A stretch of DNA of 64,000 nucleotides, taken from assembly GCF_029784155.1 (NCBI RefSeq), contig NC_073692.1, forward strand, positions 72,103,544 through 72,167,543, written 5' to 3'. Shown piece after piece: positions 56,601 to 64,000 of the stretch. Source of the stretch: Uranotaenia lowii. Its lineage: Eukaryota > Arthropoda > Insecta > Diptera > Culicidae. Each line of letters opens with the position of its first letter. Position 1 is the first letter of the stretch. The translations under genes were made by a program, and so were the position numbers. A model generated the notes under the pieces. That model was not told the DNA's origin. It was given only the letters and a program-made list of their open reading frames with translations, and ran no database searches.

Positions 56601-59600
56601 ATTTTTGTCATTTTTGTCATTTTTGTCATTTTTGTCATTTTTGTCATTTTTGTCATTTTTGTCATTTTTGTCATTTTTGTCATTTTTGTCATTTTTGTCA
56701 TTTTTGTCATTTTTGTCATTTTTGTCATTTTTGTCATTTTTGTCATTTTTGTCATTTTTGTCATTTTTGTCATTTTTGTCATTTTTGTCATTTTTGTCAT
56801 TTTTGTCATTTTTGTCATTTTTGTCATTTTTGTCATTTTTGTCATTTTTGTCATTTTTGTCATTTTTGTCATTTTTGTCATTTTTGTCATTTTTGTCATT
56901 TTTGTCATTTTTGTCATTTTTGTCATTTTTGTCATTTTTGTCATTTTTGTCATTTTTGTCATTTTTGTCATTTTTGTCATTTTTGTCATTTTTGTCATTT
57001 TTGTCATTTTTGTCATTTTTGTCATTTTTGTCATTTTTGTCATTTTTGTCATTTTTGTCATTTTTGTCATTTTTGTCATTTTTGTCATTTTTGTCATTTT
57101 TGTCATTTTTGTCATTTTTGTCATTTTTGTCATTTTTGTCATTTTTGTCATTTTTGTCATTTTTGTCATTTTTGTCATTTTTGTCATTTTTGTCATTTTT
57201 GTCATTTTTGTCATTTTTGTCATTTTTGTCATTTTTGTCATTTTTGTCATTTTTGTCATTTTTGTCATTTTTGTCATTTTTGTCATTTTTGTCATTTTTG
57301 TCATTTTTGTCATTTTTGTCATTTTTGTCATTTTTGTCATTTTTGTCATTTTTGTCATTTTTGTCATTTTTGTCATTTTTGTCATTTTTGTCATTTTTGT
57401 CATTTTTGTCATTTTTGTCATTTTTGTCATTTTTGTCATTTTTGTCATTTTTGTCATTTTTGTCATTTTTGTCATTTTTGTCATTTTTGTCATTTTTGTC
57501 ATTTTTGTCATTTTTGTCATTTTTGTCATTTTTGTCATTTTTGTCATTTTTGTCATTTTTGTCATTTTTGTCATTTTTGTCATTTTTGTCATTTTTGTCA
57601 TTTTTGTCATTTTTGTCATTTTTGTCATTTTTGTCATTTTTGTCATTTTTGTCATTTTTGTCATTTTTGTCATTTTTGTCATTTTTGTCATTTTTGTCAT
57701 TTTTGTCATTTTTGTCATTTTTGTCATTTTTGTCATTTTTGTCATTTTTGTCATTTTTGTCATTTTTGTCATTTTTGTCATTTTTGTCATTTTTGTCATT
57801 TTTGTCATTTTTGTCATTTTTGTCATTTTTGTCATTTTTGTCATTTTTGTCATTTTTGTCATTTTTGTCATTTTTGTCATTTTTGTCATTTTTGTCATTT
57901 TTGTCATTTTTGTCATTTTTGTCATTTTTGTCATTTTTGTCATTTTTGTCATTTTTGTCATTTTTGTCATTTTTGTCATTTTTGTCATTTTTGTCATTTT
58001 TGTCATTTTTGTCATTTTTGTCATTTTTGTCATTTTTGTCATTTTTGTCATTTTTGTCATTTTTGTCATTTTTGTCATTTTTGTCATTTTTGTCATTTTT
58101 GTCATTTTTGTCATTTTTGTCATTTTTGTCATTTTTGTCATTTTTGTCATTTTTGTCATTTTTGTCATTTTTGTCATTTTTGTCATTTTTGTCATTTTTG
58201 TCATTTTTGTCATTTTTGTCATTTTTGTCATTTTTGTCATTTTTGTCATTTTTGTCATTTTTGTCATTTTTGTCATTTTTGTCATTTTTGTCATTTTTGT
58301 CATTTTTGTCATTTTTGTCATTTTTGTCATTTTTGTCATTTTTGTCATTTTTGTCATTTTTGTCATTTTTGTCATTTTTGTCATTTTTGTCATTTTTGTC
58401 ATTTTTGTCATTTTTGTCATTTTTGTCATTTTTGTCATTTTTGTCATTTTTGTCATTTTTGTCATTTTTGTCATTTTTGTCATTTTTGTCATTTTTGTCA
58501 TTTTTGTCATTTTTGTCATTTTTGTCATTTTTGTCATTTTTGTCATTTTTGTCATTTTTGTCATTTTTGTCATTTTTGTCATTTTTGTCATTTTTGTCAT
58601 TTTTGTCATTTTTGTCATTTTTGTCATTTTTGTCATTTTTGTCATATTTGTCATTTTTGTCATTTTTGTCATTTTTGTCATTTTTGTCATTTTTGTCATT
58701 TTTGTCATTTTTGTCATTTTTGTCATTTTTGTCATTTTTGTCATTTTTGTCATTTTTGTCATTTTTGTCATTTTTGTCATTTTTGTCATTTTTGTCATTT
58801 TTGTCATTTTTGTCATTTTTGTCATTTTTGTCATTTTGGTCATTTTTGGCCATTTTTATAATTTTTGTGATTTTTGTCATTTTTTGTCATTTTTGTCATT
58901 TTTGTCATTTTTGTCATTTTTGTCATTTTTGTCATTTTTGTCATTTTTGTCATTTTTGTCATTTTTGTCATTTTTGTCATTTTTGTCATTTTTGTCATTT
59001 TTGTCATTTTTGTCATTTTTGTCATTTTTGTCATTTTTGTCATTTTTGTCATTTTTGTCATTTTTGTCATTTTTGTCATTTTTGTCATTTTTGTCATCTT
59101 TTGTCATTTTTGTCATTTTTGTCATTTTTGTCATTTTTGTCATTCTTGTCATTTTTGTCATTTTTGTCATTTTTGTCATTTTTGTCATTTTTGTCATTTT
59201 TGTCATTTTTGTCATTTTTGTCATTTTTGTCATTTTTGTCATTTTTGTCATTTTTGTCATTTTTGTCATTTTTGTCATTTTTGTCATTTTTGTCATTTTT
59301 GTCATTTTTGTCATTTTTGTCATTTTTGTCATTTTTGTCATTTTTGTCATTTTTGTCATTTATGTCATTTATGTCATTTTTGTCATTTTTGTCATTTTTG
59401 TCATTTTTGTCATTTTTGTCATTTTTGTCATTTTTGTCATTTTTGCCATTTTTGTCATTTTTGTCATTTTTGTCATTTTTGTCATTTTTGTCATTTTTGT
59501 CATTTTTGTCATTTTTGTCATTTTTGTCATTTTTGTCATTTTTGTCATTTTTGTCATTTTTGTCATTTTTGTCATTTTTGTCATTTTTGTCATTTTTGTC

Positions 59601-62600
59601 ATTTTTGTCATTTTTGTCATTTTTGTCATTTTTGTCATTTTTGTCATTTTTGTCATTTTTGTCATTTTTGTCATTTTTGTCATTTTTGTCATTTTTGTCA
59701 TTTTTGTCATTTTTGTCATTTTTGTCATTTTTGTCATTTTTGTCATTTTTGTCATTTTTGTCATTTTTGTCATTTTTGTCATTTTTGTCATTTTTGTCAT
59801 TTTTGTCATTTTTGTCATTTTTGTCATTTTTGTCATTTTTGTCATTTTTGTCATTTTTGTCATTTTTGTCATTTTTGTCATTTTTGTCATTTTTGTCATT
59901 TTTGTCATTTTTGTCATTTTTGTCATTTTTGTCATTTTTGTCATTTTTGTCATTTTTGTCATTTTTGTCATTTTTGTCATTTTTGTCATTTTTGTCATTT
60001 TTGTCATTTTTGTCATTTTTGTCATTTTTGTCATTTTTGTCATTTTTGTCATTTTTGTCATTTTTGTCATTTTTGTCATTTTTGTCATTTTTGTCATTTT
60101 TGTCATTTTTGTCATTTTTGTCATTTTTGTCATTTTTGTCATTTTTGTCATTTTTGTCATTTTTGTCATTTTTGTCATTTTTGTCATTTTTGTCATTTTT
60201 GTCATTTTTGTCATTTTTGTCATTTTTGTCATTTTTGTCATTTTTGTCATTTTTGTCATTTTTGTCATTTTTGTCATTTTTGTCATTTTTGTCATTTTTG
60301 TCATTTTTGTCATTTTTGTCATTTTTGTCATTTTTGTCATTTTTGTCATTTTTGTCATTTTTGTCATTTTTGTCATTTTTGTCATTTTTGTCATTTTTGT
60401 CATTTTTGTCATTTTTGTCATTTTTGTCATTTTTGTCATTTTTGTCATTTTTGTCATTTTTGTCATTTTTGTCATTTTTGTCATTTTTGTCATTTTTGTC
60501 ATTTTTGTCATTTTTGTCATTTTTGTCATTTTTGTCATTTTTGTCATTTTTGTCATTTTTGTCATTTTTGTCATTTTTGTCATTTTTGTCATTTTTGTCA
60601 TTTTTGTCATTTTTGTCATTTTTGTCATTTTTGTCATTTTTGTCATTTTTGTCATTTTTGTCATTTTTGTCATTTTTGTCATTTTTGTCATTTTTGTCAT
60701 TTTTGTCATTTTTGTCATTTTTGTCATTTTTGTCATTTTTGTCATTTTTGTCATTTTTGTCATTTTTGTCATTTTTGTCATTTTTGTCATTTTTGTCATT
60801 TTTGTCATTTTTGTCATTTTTGTCATTTTTGTCATTTTTGTCATTTTTGTAATTTTTGTAATTTTTGTCATTTTTGTCATTTTTGTCATTTTTGTCATTT
60901 TTGTCATTTTTGTAATTTTTGTAATTTTTGTACTTTTTGTCATTTTTGTCATTTTTGTCATTTTTGTCATTTTTGTCATTTTTGTCATTTTTGTCATTTT
61001 TGTCATTTTTGTCATTTTTGTCATTTTTGTCATTTTTGTCATTTTTGTCATTTTTGTCATTTTTGTCATTTTTGTCATTTTTGTCATTTTTGTCATTTTT
61101 GTCATTTTTGTCATTTTTGTCATTTTTGTCATTTTTGTCATTTTTGTCATTTTTGTCATTTTTGTCATTTTTGTCATTTTTGTCATTTTTGTCATTTTTG
61201 TCATTTTTGTCATTTTTGTCATTTTTGTCATTTTTGTCATTTTTGTCATTTTTGTCATTTTTGTCATTTTTGTCATTTTTGTCATTTTTGTCATTTTTGT
61301 CATTTTTGTCATTTTTGTCATTTTTGTCATTTTTGTCATTTTTGTCATTTTTGTCATTTTTGTCATTTTTGTCATTTTTGTCATTTTTGTCATTTTTGTC
61401 ATTTTTGTCATTTTTGTCATTTTTGTCATTTTTGTCATTTTTGTCATTTTTGTCATTTTTGTCATTTTTGTCATTTTTGTCATTTTTGTCATTTTTGTCA
61501 TTTTTGTCATTTTTGTCATTTTTGTCATTTTTGTCATTTTTGTCATTTTTGTCATTTTTGTCATTTTTGTCATTTTTGTCATTTTTGTCATTTTTGTCAT
61601 TTTTGTCATTTTTGTCATTTTTGTCATTTTTGTCATTTTTGTCATTTTTGTCATTTTTGTCATTTTTGTCATTTTTGTCATTTTTGTCATTTTTGTCATT
61701 TTTGTCATTTTTGTCATTTTTGTCATTTTTGTCATTTTTGTCATTTTTGTCATTTTTGTCATTTTTGTCATTTTTGTCATTTTTGTCATTTTTGTCATTT
61801 TTGTCATTTTTGTCATTTTTGTCATTTTTGTCATTTTTGTCATTTTTGTCATTTTTGTCATTTTTGTCATTTTTGTCATTTTTGTCATTTTTGTCATTTT
61901 TGTCATTTTTGTCATTTTTGTCATTTTTGTCATTTTTGTCATTTTTGTCATTTTTGTCATTTTTGTCATTTTTGTCATTTTTGTCATTTTTGTCATTTTT
62001 GTCATTTTTGTCATTTTTGTCATTTTTGTCATTTTTGTCATTTTTGTCATTTTTGTCATTTTTGTCATTTTTGTCATTTTTGTCATTTTTGTCATTTTTG
62101 TCATTTTTGTCATTTTTGTCATTTTTGTCATTTTTGTCATTTTTGTCATTTTTGTCATTTTTGTCATTTTTGTCATTTTTGTCATTTTTGTCATTTTTGT
62201 CATTTTTGTCATTTTTGTCATTTTTGTCATTTTTGTCATTTTTGTCATTTTTGTCATTTTTGTCATTTTTGTCATTTTTGTCATTTTTGTCATTTTTGTC
62301 ATTTTTGTCATTTTTGTCATTTTTGTCATTTTTGTCATTTTTGTCATTTTTGTCATTTTTGTCATTTTTGTCATTTTTGTCATTTTTGTCATTTTTGTCA
62401 TTTTTGTCATTTTTGTCATTTTTGTCATTTTTGTCATTTTTGTCATTTTTGTCATTTTTGTCATTTTTGTCATTTTTGTCATTTTTGTCATTTTTGTCAT
62501 TTTTGTCATTTTTGTCATTTTTGTCATTTTTGTCATTTTTGTCATTTTTGTCATTTTTGTCATTTTTGTCATTTTTGTCATTTTTGTCATTTTTGTCATT

Positions 62601-63115
62601 TTTGTCATTTTTGTCATTTTTGTCATTTTTGTCATTTTTGTCATTTTTGTCATTTTTGTCATTTTTGTCATTTTTGTCATTTTTGTCATTTTTGTCATTT
62701 TTGTCATTTTTGTCATTTTTGTCATTTTTGTCATTTTTGTCATTTTTGTCATTTTTGTCATTTTTGTCATTTTTGTCATTTTTGTCATTTTTGTCATTTT
62801 TGTCATTTTTGTCATTTTTGTCATTTTTGTCATTTTTGTCATTTTTGTCATTTTTGTCATTTTTGTCATTTTTGTCATTTTTGTCATTTTTGTCATTTTT
62901 GTCATTTTTGTCATTTTTGTCATTTTTGTCATTTTTGTCATTTTTGTCATTTTTTGTTATTTTTGTCATGTTTGTCATTTTGGTCATTTTTGGCCATTTT
63001 TATAATTTTTGTGATTTTTGTCATTTTTGTCATTTTTTGTCATTTTTTGTCATTTTTGTCATTTTTATAATTTTTGTCATTTTTGTCATTTCTGTCATTT
63101 TTGTCATTTTTGTCA
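53667..63115. repeat. 9-bp satellite (TTTTTGTCA)n, array 2, about 1,050 units, with a 4.1-4.5-kb higher-order repeat
   Basis: The unit and orientation are the same as in the array at 13993-17105. Rare marker variants recur in order: TTTTGGCCATTTTTATAA at about 54337, 58844 and 62988; CATTCTTGTC at about 54754 and 59142; CATTTATGTC at about 54986 and 59358; GTAATTTTTGTACTTTTTG at about 56517 and 60921. The spacing of equivalent markers is about 4.1-4.5 kb. The region 54300-54590 is the most irregular. Open frames up to 2,815 aa on both strands follow from the 9-bp period and are not genes. Confidence 0.98.
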
Positions 63116-64000
63116 AAATTATCGTTTTAAGTCTTTTTTTACAGTTTTTTTTGTTTGAAAATGGTTTTTTTTTAACTTTTAAGAATTGTTGTTCTAGCTT
63201 CAATTACATCTTGCGAAAAATGAATTGACTATGATGTAAAATTTCGTAGAAAATTTGCCAATGTTTCTTGAAAAAAAATCTCAGAAAATCGATCAATCAC
63301 ATTTTTTTTAAATAACTCCAAATCTCGACATTTCATGTATTTTTTAATCATTTGAGATCAAAAACAAAATTTTAACAATTTCATGTCGTTAGGTTAGTTT
63401 TTAAGGTTTCATGCTTTATGTTTCTCTATTAATTTTATTCATAAATATTTTTATCAAAGAAAATTATTCCGAAAAATTTATTGGCTGTTGCGCTTTAAAG
63501 TCTACGAACAAGCAACTCGTTGATTTGAATTAAATATTTGCATCTTCCGAGCAGCTAGAAGACCTTTGAAGAAAGCAGAAGGGGGAATCAAAGAATGTGG
63601 AAGAAACAGTGCTACTACCAGGGCAAATTATTATCGATAGCACATAATTATGACTGCTTGCCATAGGAAAAGAGCATCCGATGAACGAACGTAAGCCGTG
63701 TTCCGAGCTCTGGATCCCGGGTGAAAGTAGGTACGCCGACTAACTAAGAACCAAGCAAAGCCAGGCTGATATCGATATTCCGTTTGAACATTCCGATATA
63801 ACGAGCAGCAAATCGAGTGATCCCAACTCGCCGGGTGGTTGGTATTTTCTCTGGTTTTGAACATGGATGATGATAAGGGTTGACCAAGATGAGGAGGAGG
63901 ATGAGACAAATAGTATGCAAACTTTTCAACTGCCCTCGCTTCTCTCCTTCGCACACCTACCGGATGTTCGTCCTTTTTTCCACTCCAATAGCGTAATGGA
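63116..64000. other. Apparently unique flank, no gene recognised
   Basis: 63116-63530 is AT-rich. 63540-64000 is GC-richer, with a 107-aa frame on the minus strand (63631-63954) that I do not recognise and that overlaps another frame. It may be host regulatory or untranslated sequence. Confidence 0.35.

Noticed and set aside
53690..63228. Open reading frames up to 2,815 codons across the satellite on both strands
   Set aside because: The 9-bp unit has no stop in several frames, so frames stay open by arithmetic. The peptides are pure 3-residue repeats (FVI, SFL, CHF, MTK, NDK) on both strands with no start context or domain.

Overview
This is eukaryotic, AT-rich nuclear DNA from an insect, most likely a fly of the mosquito type (Diptera, probably Culicidae; an inference). 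The clues are two decayed IS630-Tc1-mariner transposons of the DD37E type first described from mosquitoes, a BEL/Pao LTR retrotransposon, several non-LTR retrotransposon fragments, many MITE-like elements, and a spliced host gene with a complete set of GT-AG junctions. Nothing bacterial is present: no operons, CRISPR array, rRNA gene or intact tRNA gene.

Layout, left to right. 1-1190 is a seven-copy tandem repeat of about 163 bp. 1456-10967 is a patchwork of DNA transposons: TA-flanked inverted-repeat elements sharing the tip TAGGGGAGA, two hAT-type elements with perfect 8-bp target duplications, a retroposon with a 20-bp target duplication, and a broken DD37E transposase. 11389-12631 is a 7-bp satellite (TCTCATC). 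13354-18282, minus strand, holds the first three exons of a beta-1,3-glucosyltransferase (B3GLCT) homologue; its second intron is almost filled by 3.1 kb of a 9-bp satellite (TTTTTGTCA). 19575-24790 holds two retroposon insertions that share only their 3' third, plus other repeats. 26417-26655 (minus) looks like the spliced 3' end of another host gene.

30411-30810 carries two tRNA-derived SINE-like heads. 32365-33815 is an 80-bp minisatellite and 33948-37335 an 8-bp satellite (CTTTCTGA). 38810-40090 is a second DD37E element, and 40514-41436 an intact TAGGGGAGA element with a tRNA-like module. 42785-51470 is a stack of retroelements: an I/LOA-like RNase H split into two pieces, a jockey-like reverse transcriptase interrupted by a 2-kb TA element, a BEL/Pao integrase with its 3' LTR, and a pogo/Tigger-like element. 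52041-52116 is a strong hairpin. 53667-63115 is 9.4 kb of the same 9-bp satellite, with a higher-order repeat of about 4.1-4.5 kb.

About a quarter of the window is short-period satellite, and most of the rest is transposon debris. The only host gene I can name is B3GLCT. It would glucosylate O-fucose on thrombospondin type 1 repeats in the endoplasmic reticulum; its catalytic C-terminal half is not visible here and presumably lies left of the window. The very long open frames across the satellites arise because the repeat units or their triples are divisible by three; they are not genes.
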